This document shows positions 9,221 through 18,581 of a stretch of 64,000 nucleotides of DNA, in pieces. Source of the DNA: Bacillus sp. 2205SS5-2 (GTDB lineage: Bacteria; Bacillota; Bacilli; Bacillales; Bacillaceae_K). The position numbers and the translations under genes are program-made. Each line of letters begins with the position of its first letter. Within the stretch, counting starts at the first letter, position 1. The notes beneath the pieces are model-generated. The model searched no databases, was not told the DNA's origin, and saw only the letters and a program-made list of their open reading frames with translations. The stretch is from contig NZ_JAYKTS010000011.1 in assembly GCF_037024155.1 (NCBI RefSeq), positions 17,992 through 81,991 of the forward strand, written 5' to 3'.

Positions 9221-10060
9221 GTGTCGAAAAGAAAAAGAACATCTGAAATTGAGAAGTGGATTAAAGAAGGTCGAGGCACTGGCAGTGGAGCAGATTATCA
9301 GCCTTGGCTTAAAATTCAAGATGTTTCCTCATTAGGTCGATCAACAAGATTAAAAGGTATAAAAACCGGCAGACAACATGAGTTTTTATCGGATTTGGAA
9401 CGGAACTACTTTTATTTAACTGAATTTTCTGATGTTATCTTGGATATTCGTGAACAATTTCCTTTATTACCACAAGAAGAGACGATTGTCATTGCTGAAG
9501 AGCTTGGGATTAAACACCCAGCTGATCCAAAAACAGGCCATCCAATTGTTATGACAACGGACTTTTTATTAACAGTTGATAAAGGGCAAGGTGTATTTGA
9601 AGTCGCTCATACTATCAAAATGAAAGATAAGCTGTTAGAAGAACGTGTGTTAGAGAAGTTTGAAATTGAACGGGAATATTGGAAGCGTAGAAGCATTAAT
9701 TGGGCAACTGTAACAGAGGAAGAAATTCATAAGACAATGGCAAGAAATATTAGTTATATCCATGATTATTTTGATATTCGTAGCTATGATGTATATCAAG
9801 AAATGGATGACCAACATATTGAAGCTTTATCCATGTCTCTTATGAATCGCCTATTGAATAATTCACGAAGTATCCGTGAAATTACTAATGAGTTTGATAC
9901 AGATACACACTTGCCTTTTGGAAGTGGTGTTACACTATTTTATCACTTGCTTGCTAGAAAAATCGTAGTCATTGATATGCAAAAGCCGATTGATTTAGAG
10001 CAAACAATTGATATTAAATGTATTGATGAAGGTAATTTAGAGAAGGTGAAATACGGATGA
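9221..10060 (+). CDS. tnsA: TnsA endonuclease of a Tn7-like transposon
   Basis: TnsA cuts the 5' ends of the transposon so that, with TnsB, the element leaves the donor by full excision. The 279-aa protein fits the family. The restriction-endonuclease-like core residues are visible as E60 (DLERNYFYL), D114 (MTTDFLLT) and K133/K135 (TIKMKDK), close to E63/D114/K132 described for Tn7 TnsA. The start is a GTG whose ribosome binding site lies in a hairpin. The stop overlaps tnsB (ATGA), so the two subunits are translationally coupled. Confidence 0.92.
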   Translation: MSKRKRTSEIEKWIKEGRGTGSGADYQPWLKIQDVSSLGRSTRLKGIKTGRQHEFLSDLERNYFYLTEFSDVILDIREQFPLLPQEETIVIAEELGIKHPADPKTGHPIVMTTDFLLTVDKGQGVFEVAHTIKMKDKLLEERVLEKFEIEREYWKRRSINWATVTEEEIHKTMARNISYIHDYFDIRSYDVYQEMDDQHIEALSMSLMNRLLNNSRSIREITNEFDTDTHLPFGSGVTLFYHLLARKIVVIDMQKPIDLEQTIDIKCIDEGNLEKVKYG

Positions 10061-12213
10061 TTTATATTAATCAAGTATTTCAATATGTAACCGATTCGAC
10101 AAGGATTCGGGTAATTGATATTGAAGAACCACATGTCTATATTGTTAATATTGACACGAGTAGTGCGATGCCGAGGAGGGAGCTATATTCCAACCTAATT
10201 ACAGATATGAATCAAGGAGAGTTACTTGCGATTAATGATCCCTATGCAAAAGTGATTTCAGAAAGTGATTTAACAGAAGTGCAAATTCGTAAGCGCGAAG
10301 AAGATTGGGAAACTATACAAAAATACTGTGTCCCCAATATGCAAGATTTGCGCTACAAACGAGGAAGAGAAAATAAAATTCGTGAAATCGCTCGGGACAG
10401 CAACTTAGGCAAAACAAAGGTTAAAAAGTTACTAACTCGTTATTGGCAACGTGGTATGACCAAAAATGCCATGTTACCTGACTACTCTAATTCAGGTGGT
10501 AAAGGGAGAACAAAAGCCCTAACAAATGCAAAGGTTGGTCGTCCTAGAAAGGTAAGTATAAATAATGAATATCAAACTGGTATTAACATTACTGATGAAG
10601 TAAAGATCCAAATTGAGCACGTTATCAACAAGTACTACAGGAAAAAGAATAATTACTCTTTAAGAGATGTTTATAATTTCATGCTGCGTGACTTTTACTC
10701 TGATCGCTATAAGGTAAATGGTGAGCTAAAGTACGGTATTTGGGAGGCCACTCGAATTCCCTCGTACCATCAGTTTTACTACTGGTTTAAAAAGCTTGAA
10801 GACCCGAAAAAGGATATTCAATTCCGTAAAAGTACAAAGGAATATGAATTGAAGCATCGTCCGATTTTAAGTGATTCTAAATCAGAAACAAATGGTCCTG
10901 GTACTAGATTTCAAATTGACGCTACCATTGCAGATATTTATTTAGTTAGTTCACTTGACGTAAATAAAGTAATTGGGCGACCTGTTATTTATGCGGTACT
11001 TGATGTGTATTCACGTATTATTACGGGTCTATATGTTGGGCTAGAAGGGCCGTCTTGGATAGGTGCAATGATGGCTTTAGATAATATGGTTGCTGACAAA
11101 GTAAAGTTCTGTAATCAGTACGGAATTGATATTACACCTGAGCAATGGCCAACACATCATTTGCCTGAAATTATTATCGCTGATCGAGGTGAGTTTGAAG
11201 GCTATTCCGTAGAGAATTTAATTAACAATCTTAACATTAAAATCGAGAATACTGCGGCTTATAGGGGGGATTTGAAAGGGATTGTTGAAAGGAAATTCCG
11301 TACGTTTAATGGGAAGGTAAAGCAAAAAGCTCCCGGGGCAATTCAAAAGGAATTTCGAGAACGGGGCGATCAAGATTATCGCTTAAACGCTACGCTGAAT
11401 TTAAAGGAATTTACATCTCTTATTATTACGATGGTGCTACACCATAACCGCAAAATCATTGATAAATATCCCGTTGAAAAAGAAATGGTATCTGATGGAC
11501 TAGTGCCAACACCGATTAACTTATGGAATTGGGGTATTCAAAATCGTAAAGGAAGGTTAAGGGCAGTTGATCGAAATATTCTACGTCTAAACGTGCTTCC
11601 ACGTGGGAAAGCGACAATTTCAAGAGCTGGAATCAAGTTTAAAAATCTTCTTTATGGTTCTCGCCAAGCGATTGAAGAGCAATGGTATTTAAAGTTGAAA
11701 AATAGAAGTCTAGAAATCGTTTATGATCCGCGCAATATTGAAAAAATCTATATTCCCCATGATAACGGAATAGATTTTGAAACGTGTATTTTATTAGAGC
11801 CTAATCAGCAATATAAAGGTGACTTCTTAGAGGAAATTGTTTTTCAGCAACAACTTCGGAATGAACTAGAGGGAATGGAACGAACAAATCAGATCCAGCT
11901 TACAGTAAATACTGATGCTGCATTAGAAGAGATTATAAAAAAAGCAGTGAAGAACAAAAAAGAATCTTTCAATCAGCCAACCAGCAAGAAAGCTAAAATA
12001 GCAGCTATTCGTGAAAACAAGGATGTTGAAAAGCAGTTAAACCGTGAAGCTGAAAAGTTTGATTTATCACCTCATAAAGTTAGTGAAGCAGCTGAAGTAA
12101 TCGACTTCGTTACAAAAGAGAAGATTGATGAAACACCACCTAAGAAATCAAGCTCACGTCTTATGGAAAAATTAAAGAAGAAGCGAGATGAGGAATTTGG
12201 GAAAGACAAATGA
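10057..12213 (+). CDS. tnsB: TnsB DDE transposase
   Basis: TnsB binds the end repeats and performs 3' strand cleavage and joining. The 718-aa protein has N-terminal helix-turn-helix domains and an rve integrase core. Catalytic acids lie in FQIDATIADI (~287), IIADRGEFEG (~375) and GIVERKFRTF (~411), giving D-D-E. A beta-barrel region and a lysine-rich C-terminal tail follow, the part that contacts TnsC in Tn7. Its cognate sites should be the 20-22-bp repeats at 8945-9180 and in the other ends in this window. It overlaps tnsA at its start and tnsC at its end. Confidence 0.93.
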   Translation: MIYINQVFQYVTDSTRIRVIDIEEPHVYIVNIDTSSAMPRRELYSNLITDMNQGELLAINDPYAKVISESDLTEVQIRKREEDWETIQKYCVPNMQDLRYKRGRENKIREIARDSNLGKTKVKKLLTRYWQRGMTKNAMLPDYSNSGGKGRTKALTNAKVGRPRKVSINNEYQTGINITDEVKIQIEHVINKYYRKKNNYSLRDVYNFMLRDFYSDRYKVNGELKYGIWEATRIPSYHQFYYWFKKLEDPKKDIQFRKSTKEYELKHRPILSDSKSETNGPGTRFQIDATIADIYLVSSLDVNKVIGRPVIYAVLDVYSRIITGLYVGLEGPSWIGAMMALDNMVADKVKFCNQYGIDITPEQWPTHHLPEIIIADRGEFEGYSVENLINNLNIKIENTAAYRGDLKGIVERKFRTFNGKVKQKAPGAIQKEFRERGDQDYRLNATLNLKEFTSLIITMVLHHNRKIIDKYPVEKEMVSDGLVPTPINLWNWGIQNRKGRLRAVDRNILRLNVLPRGKATISRAGIKFKNLLYGSRQAIEEQWYLKLKNRSLEIVYDPRNIEKIYIPHDNGIDFETCILLEPNQQYKGDFLEEIVFQQQLRNELEGMERTNQIQLTVNTDAALEEIIKKAVKNKKESFNQPTSKKAKIAAIRENKDVEKQLNREAEKFDLSPHKVSEAAEVIDFVTKEKIDETPPKKSSSRLMEKLKKKRDEEFGKDK

Positions 12214-12214
12214 C

Positions 12215-13882
12215 ATGGTTGTCTTAAAAGGAGACTTTGAGAAAGCTGTCTATAAGGAACAACTTTTAAATGAATATACCAATAATCCTTTCATCGAAGC
12301 TCTTCCACCTATATTTAATGAGGACGATGTGCTAGAGCGATTTATGGTGACTCCACGAATTAGTGAGCAAGATAAGTTAAGTGAAACGAATATTCGTTAT
12401 CACGTCTTAAAACGTGTAAGGAATTTTACCCAGCCGTTACCGATACATTTCGAGGTAGAACGCCGATTGTCTACATTGATTCGGAGAGGTTACTTGGCGC
12501 GAAATCCATTAGATAGAACATTTCTAGAGCGTGTTCGGGTGTTGCATGAATTGCGTGAAGAAGAGGAAACAGCTCATAGATATATAGATGAACGACTAAA
12601 TTACATTCGTTCAACTGCTGATAGCTTATCCATTATCGGTATTTCTGGAATTGGTAAAACAACAGCAATTGAACGTCTTTTGCTTATGTATCCACAAGTG
12701 ATCAAGCATGAAGAATACAAAGGACAACCGTTTAATAGAACTCAAATTGTTTGGCTTAAAATTGACTGCCCGTATGATGGAAGTTTATCTACACTTTGCA
12801 AAAGCTTTTTCAAAGCAATTGATGATTTACTAGGAACTCGATATTTAGAAAAGTACGGTTATTTGAACCGTGTGACATCGACAATGTTATTGTACATGAC
12901 ATCGTTAGCAAGTATGTACGGCATCGGTGTTTTAGTAATTGATGAAATCCAGCACTTACTACATTCCAAAAATGAACAGGAAGAAATGTTAAATTTTTTT
13001 GTAACACTGTCTAATACAGTTGGTATTCCTACGGTTTTAATCGGCACTTCTAAAGCACAAAAACTATTCAAAGGAAACTTCAGACAGGCAAGACGGGCAG
13101 CAAGTGATGGAGCTATTATTTGGGATCGTATGGATAAAAATAGTGAAGAGTGGGAGTTTTTCCTAGAGACACTTTGGGAATTACAGTGTTTAAAAACCCA
13201 TTCTGAGCTTACAGAGGAGACAAAGAAGGCATTTTATTATGAATGCCAAGGGATTACTGCTGTTGCCGTGAACCTATTTATTCTAGCGCAAGAACGAGTA
13301 TTATTTGATGAGGACAACCCGGCTGAAATCATTACACCACAAGTGTTAAAAAAGACTGCTAGGGTAGATATGCAAACGATTCAACCAATGATGACAGCTA
13401 TTCGGACGAACAATTTTGCCGATATGATGAAATATGAAGATATTATGATTAACTTGGATGAAGTCATGCTGAATCACAAGCGAAATACTGAAATGACAGG
13501 ACGTATTCAAGAAGCATTTAAAGAGCGCCAAAATACAATAGAGTATAAACGCCAAGACATGATTGGGAACTTAAGTGTTGAGGTGGTAGCCCTAGGTATT
13601 TTTGATAGTTTGAAAGAAAATGATATAAAAAAACTCGCACAAAAAATAGTTGAGAGAAATCCACTTGATACTGAATTTAATCAACTTAAATCAGATGTGA
13701 TTCAGCATGCGATTGCATTAAATCAACAAAAGAAAGATCAAAAATCAAAGGGAAAAGCAAAAAATACAGAGATTCTGCCATTGCTAAAGCTAAGAAAGCA
13801 AGCGTTAGACAAAAAGCAACACCCCTATGAATTATTAAAAGCAAATGGATACATTAAAAATCCTTTGGAGGAATTCTACTAG
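12215..13882 (+). CDS. tnsC: TnsC AAA+ regulator
   Basis: TnsC is the ATPase that links target selectors (TnsD/TniQ or TnsE) to TnsAB and mediates target immunity. Walker A GISGIGKTT lies near residue 143 and Walker B VLVIDEIQHLL near 240. Length ~555 aa matches Tn7 TnsC. An in-frame ATG at 12188 would overlap tnsB by 26 bp. I favour the ATG at 12215, which directly follows the tnsB stop, though its ribosome binding site (GGGAAAG) is weak either way. Confidence 0.92.
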   Translation: MVVLKGDFEKAVYKEQLLNEYTNNPFIEALPPIFNEDDVLERFMVTPRISEQDKLSETNIRYHVLKRVRNFTQPLPIHFEVERRLSTLIRRGYLARNPLDRTFLERVRVLHELREEEETAHRYIDERLNYIRSTADSLSIIGISGIGKTTAIERLLLMYPQVIKHEEYKGQPFNRTQIVWLKIDCPYDGSLSTLCKSFFKAIDDLLGTRYLEKYGYLNRVTSTMLLYMTSLASMYGIGVLVIDEIQHLLHSKNEQEEMLNFFVTLSNTVGIPTVLIGTSKAQKLFKGNFRQARRAASDGAIIWDRMDKNSEEWEFFLETLWELQCLKTHSELTEETKKAFYYECQGITAVAVNLFILAQERVLFDEDNPAEIITPQVLKKTARVDMQTIQPMMTAIRTNNFADMMKYEDIMINLDEVMLNHKRNTEMTGRIQEAFKERQNTIEYKRQDMIGNLSVEVVALGIFDSLKENDIKKLAQKIVERNPLDTEFNQLKSDVIQHAIALNQQKKDQKSKGKAKNTEILPLLKLRKQALDKKQHPYELLKANGYIKNPLEEFY

Positions 13883-13893
13883 GAGGGAATCAC

Positions 13894-15753
13894 ATGCTGC
13901 CATTCTTTACTGATCCATATCCAGATGAATTGATTTATTCGGCGGTCGCACGTTATCACTTTTACAGTGGGAATATTGATTGCAAGGATACGTTGGAAGA
14001 AGTATTTCAAACTCGTTCTGTTATACCAAGTGTAGAGATTGGCAGTCATTTTTCTGTACTAGTTGAGCAATTAGGCTCTAACTATTCTGTTGAAAGCCTA
14101 GTCGCTAATCACACGATTTACCTTTACTATGCTCCGTTTCTTTCCAAACAACGTCAGCAAGAACTTTTACAAGATGTTCAAGGAGATGGAAAAGGACTAT
14201 ATACAAGACTTGGAATGGTCGCAGGAGGTATTTGTAAAAAGGACGGACTCTATTATTGTCCGGAATGTGCAGCTAGTGATATTGAGCGACGTGGAGAACC
14301 CTATATTCATCGTGAGCATCAACTACAAGGGATTGATTTCTGTGCACATCATGAACAGAAATTAAAGAAGTATCCTATAGATTTTTCAAAGCAGAGTAGA
14401 ATCGAGTTTATTCGATTTGATAAAAAACTAATGAACTTATCGATGATTCAAGAGGTTGAACCAAAAGAGTTTGTAGTTATTCAAATTGCTTTGGCAAAGA
14501 TGGCATATCAACTGCTGCAAGTCCCAATACATCACTTTTCAAGAGAATCTATTAATCGTAAATATCGTGTTCTTTTACGTGAGCGTAATTTAATAACAAC
14601 TTCTAATCGAATTCGGCAAAATGAGCTATACAAAGTATTTCAATCAAAGTTCCCAAAAGGATTTTTAGTTAAGTATGAATCAGCAATCGATGTTGATGAT
14701 GAGTACAATTGGCTGAAGGTCATTACACGCAATCTAAAACGCCATGCACATCCTTTCCGTCATTTGCTTATGCTTTATTTCTTAGAACAAGATGTAGATT
14801 CCTTTTTACAAGTTGAAGCTGATACAGGTTCTTTCGGTAGTGGCCCATGGCCTTGTTTAAATAAAGCAGCTAATCATTATAAAGAATTTGTGATTCCTGA
14901 AGTAAATGTTACGAGAGATTTTAAATCAAAAGCATCCATTGGTACGTTTGAATGCTCTTGTGGCTTTATTTACTCTAAAAAAGGCCCTGATAGATTTAAA
15001 TATCGTATTGGACGTATAAAAGCGTTTGGAGACGTCTGGAAGGCAAAATTACATGAATTGGAAGCAGAAGGGAGGTACAGTACAAGAACATTAGCTAAAG
15101 TGCTTGGTGTAGATTCGAAAACGGTTAAAAAATATCTTTCTTCAGAGATAAAAATTGAAAGATTATCAGAGAACACTATTCCTTCGATGTTGCTAATTTA
15201 TCGAAAACAATTGTTAAACGGAATGAGGCAATACCCAAGTTATTCAAGAACACAAATTCATAAGTGTTTCCCAAAAGAATATATGTACTTGTATCGTCAT
15301 GATAAAGAATGGCTGTTCAAACAGCTGCCTATAATTCAGGAGAAGAAGAATAACCAAGCAATTGTCGATTGGGCCTCACGTGATCGAGAATACTGCTTTA
15401 AAGTGGAGAAGCTTTACAAGGAGTTAATCGAACTAGAAAAACCTGTCCGAATTACAATCTCAATTATTGGGAAACGGCTTGGAATATTATCAAACTTGGA
15501 GAAACATCTTGATAAGCTCCCCCAGACTAAAAAGCTCCTATCTGAAACTACGGAATCTACTCAACAATTCCAAATCAGACGTTGTTGTAAGATTATTGAT
15601 CGAATATTACAGAGGCAAGAACTAGTTGTATTATGGAAAATACAGCGTATTGGCGCTGTGAAGTCACATCATTTTCATGAAATAAAACCGTATTTGGAAG
15701 AATATTTACGAACAAAACAGGAAGTGAAAAGTTATGAGCAAACAACAGGTTAA
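13894..15753 (+). CDS. tnsD: TniQ-family target selector (TnsD-like)
   Basis: TnsD/TniQ proteins bind the chromosomal attachment site and recruit TnsC. The 619-aa protein begins with the TniQ signature (PYPDELIYSAVARYHFYSGN). It has a zinc finger CPEC...C-A-H-H near residues 125-155 and a second Cys pair (ECSCGF, ~350). The long C-terminal half contains an HTH-like stretch (STRTLAKVLGVDSKTVKKYLS), expected for sequence-specific att recognition. AGGAGG precedes the ATG. Which gene serves as attachment site cannot be told from this window. Confidence 0.9.
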   Translation: MLPFFTDPYPDELIYSAVARYHFYSGNIDCKDTLEEVFQTRSVIPSVEIGSHFSVLVEQLGSNYSVESLVANHTIYLYYAPFLSKQRQQELLQDVQGDGKGLYTRLGMVAGGICKKDGLYYCPECAASDIERRGEPYIHREHQLQGIDFCAHHEQKLKKYPIDFSKQSRIEFIRFDKKLMNLSMIQEVEPKEFVVIQIALAKMAYQLLQVPIHHFSRESINRKYRVLLRERNLITTSNRIRQNELYKVFQSKFPKGFLVKYESAIDVDDEYNWLKVITRNLKRHAHPFRHLLMLYFLEQDVDSFLQVEADTGSFGSGPWPCLNKAANHYKEFVIPEVNVTRDFKSKASIGTFECSCGFIYSKKGPDRFKYRIGRIKAFGDVWKAKLHELEAEGRYSTRTLAKVLGVDSKTVKKYLSSEIKIERLSENTIPSMLLIYRKQLLNGMRQYPSYSRTQIHKCFPKEYMYLYRHDKEWLFKQLPIIQEKKNNQAIVDWASRDREYCFKVEKLYKELIELEKPVRITISIIGKRLGILSNLEKHLDKLPQTKKLLSETTESTQQFQIRRCCKIIDRILQRQELVVLWKIQRIGAVKSHHFHEIKPYLEEYLRTKQEVKSYEQTTG

Positions 15754-17269
15754 AATTGCTTGGCCTTTTGCTACAGGTGAAAAAGCACAACTACTATGGA
15801 TTGGTGAACCATTCCGATATGAACATAAAATGATGATTAAAGCTTATTTTCGCTCACAAGGCCGTACAGAATGTATATTAATGGATTGGGGTACATTACC
15901 ATGCCTAGCAATTCAACATTTTTATACTGATGGCATCATAACGGTAAGTAAAGCCCCTGAAGGTGTACAAGAGATAAATATGACTATTTATCCTAATAAA
16001 GTTAAATATCATGAACGACCTTGGTCTATTCAGGGAAGCAGTGATTCTGCAACTTCCCGTAGTTTCGTGTTCTCTTTCAATGGGAAGAATGTTATTTTAC
16101 CAGTCATTGAAGTATTACGTAGCATATTAGCTCCGAATGGTTTTCTTTTATATCGCTTGTTCGAATCGAATTCATTTCCTCAGTTCTTCACAGAAACATA
16201 CGAACCTAATAAAATTCATCTTAGCTTTTCATCACAATATGAATTGAAATATACAAAGACAGCGTTCGTATATCAATTGGTGTGGTTGCTGACGAACCGT
16301 GATTTACGACAAGTTTATGAAAATATAGCCTTTACCTGGTTGCAGGAAAAGGCTTTGAGATTCGAATGGACCTTTACACAGCCGATAACTATAACAGCTC
16401 GTGTAAAGGAGAAGAATAATACGTTTACAATATTACAAATTGTTAATGTGAAAAATAAAGATATTCCGTACAAGTATATTTCTATTTCACATCCAGAAAT
16501 ACAAGATCAAGAGAAATCCAATGAAGCGAAGAAGTACACTTATCGTTCTCTAAATAAACAGGGTGATGAAGAGGGCTTTACATTAGATGAACAATTAGAT
16601 GGTTCTACTGAAGACTTTGATCTCGTACAAATGAATCAGTTAAAACATGAATACACATTAGTTCCCAAAATTGAACGTATTAAAGGTAGCGTTTCCAAGC
16701 AGCGAACGAAGGAAGATGAAAACACAAAGAAATACTACATTAATACGGGTTCTATTCGATCAACCGCAGATAGTGGTGGACAACAACTCGTGCGAGGATT
16801 AGAGCATCAAATGCTACATGAAATTCAAGCACAAGGAGAGCTTCAAGATTTTATTAATGTTCTAAAAGTACTTGAGCGATATCCCATAATAGGAGCAATA
16901 CAAGTAATTATGGATGTGTTGCCAGATAGTCACGGTGAACGGAGATTTACTAAGTTGAGTGATAATATCACTAAGCGACGATATGTTATTGCCCAAATAT
17001 ATTTAGGGAATGGAAAACAATACAATATTATAGAAATTGAACGGCAAAATCGTTCTTTGTCAATGTTGATTATATCATCATCTATAACGTGTGAATGGAA
17101 AGCTATTTATGATCGGTTGCTAGTAAATCTTGTGAATGATTGTGGAACTTGGACAAGTAAGTCATTGAAAAGCCTGGAAGACCAAGGTATTACACTGGTA
17201 AAAGCTAAACATAGTTCTAAAGGGGTTCAGCATAGGGCAGAGGTTTTATTGAATAAAATACTATATTAG
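15734..17269 (+). CDS. tnsE: TnsE-like transposition protein
   Basis: This is the fifth gene of the tns operon, overlapping tnsD by 20 bp. In Tn7, TnsE (~540 aa) directs insertion to lagging-strand and mobile replicating DNA; 511 aa is comparable. No enzymatic motif is visible. The assignment comes from operon position, size and the C-terminal block shared with the copy at 1-945. Having both TniQ and TnsE implies two targeting routes. Cargo begins right after this gene. Confidence 0.8.
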   Translation: MSKQQVKIAWPFATGEKAQLLWIGEPFRYEHKMMIKAYFRSQGRTECILMDWGTLPCLAIQHFYTDGIITVSKAPEGVQEINMTIYPNKVKYHERPWSIQGSSDSATSRSFVFSFNGKNVILPVIEVLRSILAPNGFLLYRLFESNSFPQFFTETYEPNKIHLSFSSQYELKYTKTAFVYQLVWLLTNRDLRQVYENIAFTWLQEKALRFEWTFTQPITITARVKEKNNTFTILQIVNVKNKDIPYKYISISHPEIQDQEKSNEAKKYTYRSLNKQGDEEGFTLDEQLDGSTEDFDLVQMNQLKHEYTLVPKIERIKGSVSKQRTKEDENTKKYYINTGSIRSTADSGGQQLVRGLEHQMLHEIQAQGELQDFINVLKVLERYPIIGAIQVIMDVLPDSHGERRFTKLSDNITKRRYVIAQIYLGNGKQYNIIEIERQNRSLSMLIISSSITCEWKAIYDRLLVNLVNDCGTWTSKSLKSLEDQGITLVKAKHSSKGVQHRAEVLLNKILY

Positions 17270-17674
17270 TAGAGGATAAACCAATGTAGATAGAAGTTAA
17301 TAAAGACTTACTTATGATTTGGAATAAATAACAAGGGATTCTCAATGTGCCACCATATAGTTATACTGGAAAGTAAATGGTTTTAAAAAAGTTATTTCTG
17401 ACATAGGCACTCTTGTATAGTAAGCGTCAAACCATGTGGGGATAGTTTGACGCTTACGTTTTTGACAACTGGTGATTAGCGGGAAATGAGAGAAAGTTAC
17501 AGACTTTTTATCTTTGCGCATAATAATAATTTGGCCGTATTACAGCCCACGTTAGAAAGAAATGAGGTCTTGAAAAGAATAGAGAAGATACCTTTTTACA
17601 TCGTGCAACTAAAATAATATAATTATTATGTAAACATCAAGTGTGGTTGTTAAAAAATAGAAGGGGGTTTTAGT
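17270..17674. other. Gene-free stretch holding a collapsed IS66-type remnant
   Basis: No gene is seen. GTAAGCGTCAAAC (17420-17432) and its inverted copy GTTTGACGCTTAC (17445-17457) face each other across 12 bp. The first 13 bases are identical to the terminal inverted repeat of the IS66-like relic that ends at 51344. This looks like an IS66-family element reduced to its two tips, although the hairpin could also act as a terminator after tnsE. Confidence 0.55.
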
Positions 17675-18091
17675 ATGAACTATTTTATTAAGATAAATAT
17701 AATTAGTATTGTATATTCTTTATTGTTACTTATTCCAGTGGAATTAATGGTAAATGCACAGCGTATAAGTAGAATAACAGAATTGAAAAATGAAAAGGTA
17801 CTTGTTTTGAATAATGTGACAACAATTATTATATTGATATTGGGAACGCTTTTCGTACTTTATTTATCAAAAAAATGGATCAAAGAAAGTTTATTGAACT
17901 TTTTGCGCTACATACTTTGGATTCCATACTTTGTATTTTTTAGTTATATTACCACTAGAATCCTTCCTGACCCAACTGAAAGTGATATTCCATCCGCAGG
18001 TTTAGGTTTATTGTTAATTGGTGCAGTAATAATTTTCCCATTATATATTTTTTTGACTGATATAATTAGAAAATCTATGAGTACATCTTAA
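17675..18091 (+). CDS. Small membrane protein, unknown function
   Basis: The protein is 138 aa with four hydrophobic segments (about 7-25, 48-68, 82-100 and 112-132), and an AAGGGGG ribosome binding site precedes the ATG. No family is recognised. It is the first cargo gene after tnsE and stands alone, followed by a terminator-like hairpin. An immunity or transport helper role for the peptide cluster downstream is possible but unsupported. Confidence 0.6.
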   Translation: MNYFIKINIISIVYSLLLLIPVELMVNAQRISRITELKNEKVLVLNNVTTIIILILGTLFVLYLSKKWIKESLLNFLRYILWIPYFVFFSYITTRILPDPTESDIPSAGLGLLLIGAVIIFPLYIFLTDIIRKSMSTS

Positions 18092-18110
18092 TTTAAATAT
18101 GTTTGAAAAA

Positions 18111-18141
18111 AACCGAGAGAAATTTCTCTTGTGTTTTTTTT
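18111..18141 (+). terminator. Intrinsic terminator after the membrane protein gene
   Basis: The hairpin AGAGAAATTTCTCT is followed by TGTGTTTTTTTT, 20-50 bases after the stop of the 17675-18091 gene. Confidence 0.6.
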
Positions 18142-18322
18142 ACCAAAAAATGATTTATTAAAAGGAAATTTACTAAAAATATGACATTTTTCTATTAAAA
18201 TAGTGTTTTTCACAAAAAAATCCACTATAATGTAAGTGTAATTATTAAATAATACATACTTTAAGAGAGTGGTAAATTAATTACATGAAAATAATTTAAT
18301 AATTAAACCTATTAAATAATAT

Positions 18323-18357
18323 AAGGGACGTTCCATTTGTTTGAACTGTCCCTTTTT
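18323..18357. terminator. Bidirectional terminator-like hairpin
   Basis: AAGGGACGTTC pairs with GAACTGTCCCTT (one bulged T), followed by a T run on the plus strand. It lies between two converging transcription units in an otherwise gene-free stretch (18142-18403). Confidence 0.55.
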
Positions 18358-18403
18358 GGATCAATTGCTTTTTTTGTTCTTTTCACCTGGTACAAACTCA
18401 TCC

Positions 18404-18553
18404 CTACACCATCGAAAAATTACCAGAGTGCAAGAGATAAGTCTTTACTGTATTGTTCGATAATAAACCTTCTTTAGATTTTCCCTCAAAGTCCACCTCA
18501 TACTTATGATAAAGATCTTCTAAGTCCTTAATTAATTCCTTAGATGCTTTCAA
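18404..18553 (-). pseudogene. Short conserved-looking hypothetical gene with a C-terminal frameshift
   Basis: Start TTG at 18553 follows AAGGAG at 8 bases. The 49-codon frame (KASKELIKDLEDLYHKYEVD...) stops at 18404. One base shift near the run TTTTT continues the reading as R-W-C-R-D-E-F-V-P-G-E-K-N-K-K-S-N with a stop at 18361. That looks like the natural end of a ~66-aa protein, so I read it as a one-base frameshift near 18410. Function unknown. It overlaps no other gene and lies just downstream of the methyltransferase gene. Confidence 0.45.
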
Positions 18554-18581
18554 TACACAATCTCCTTATGAGAAAACTGTT

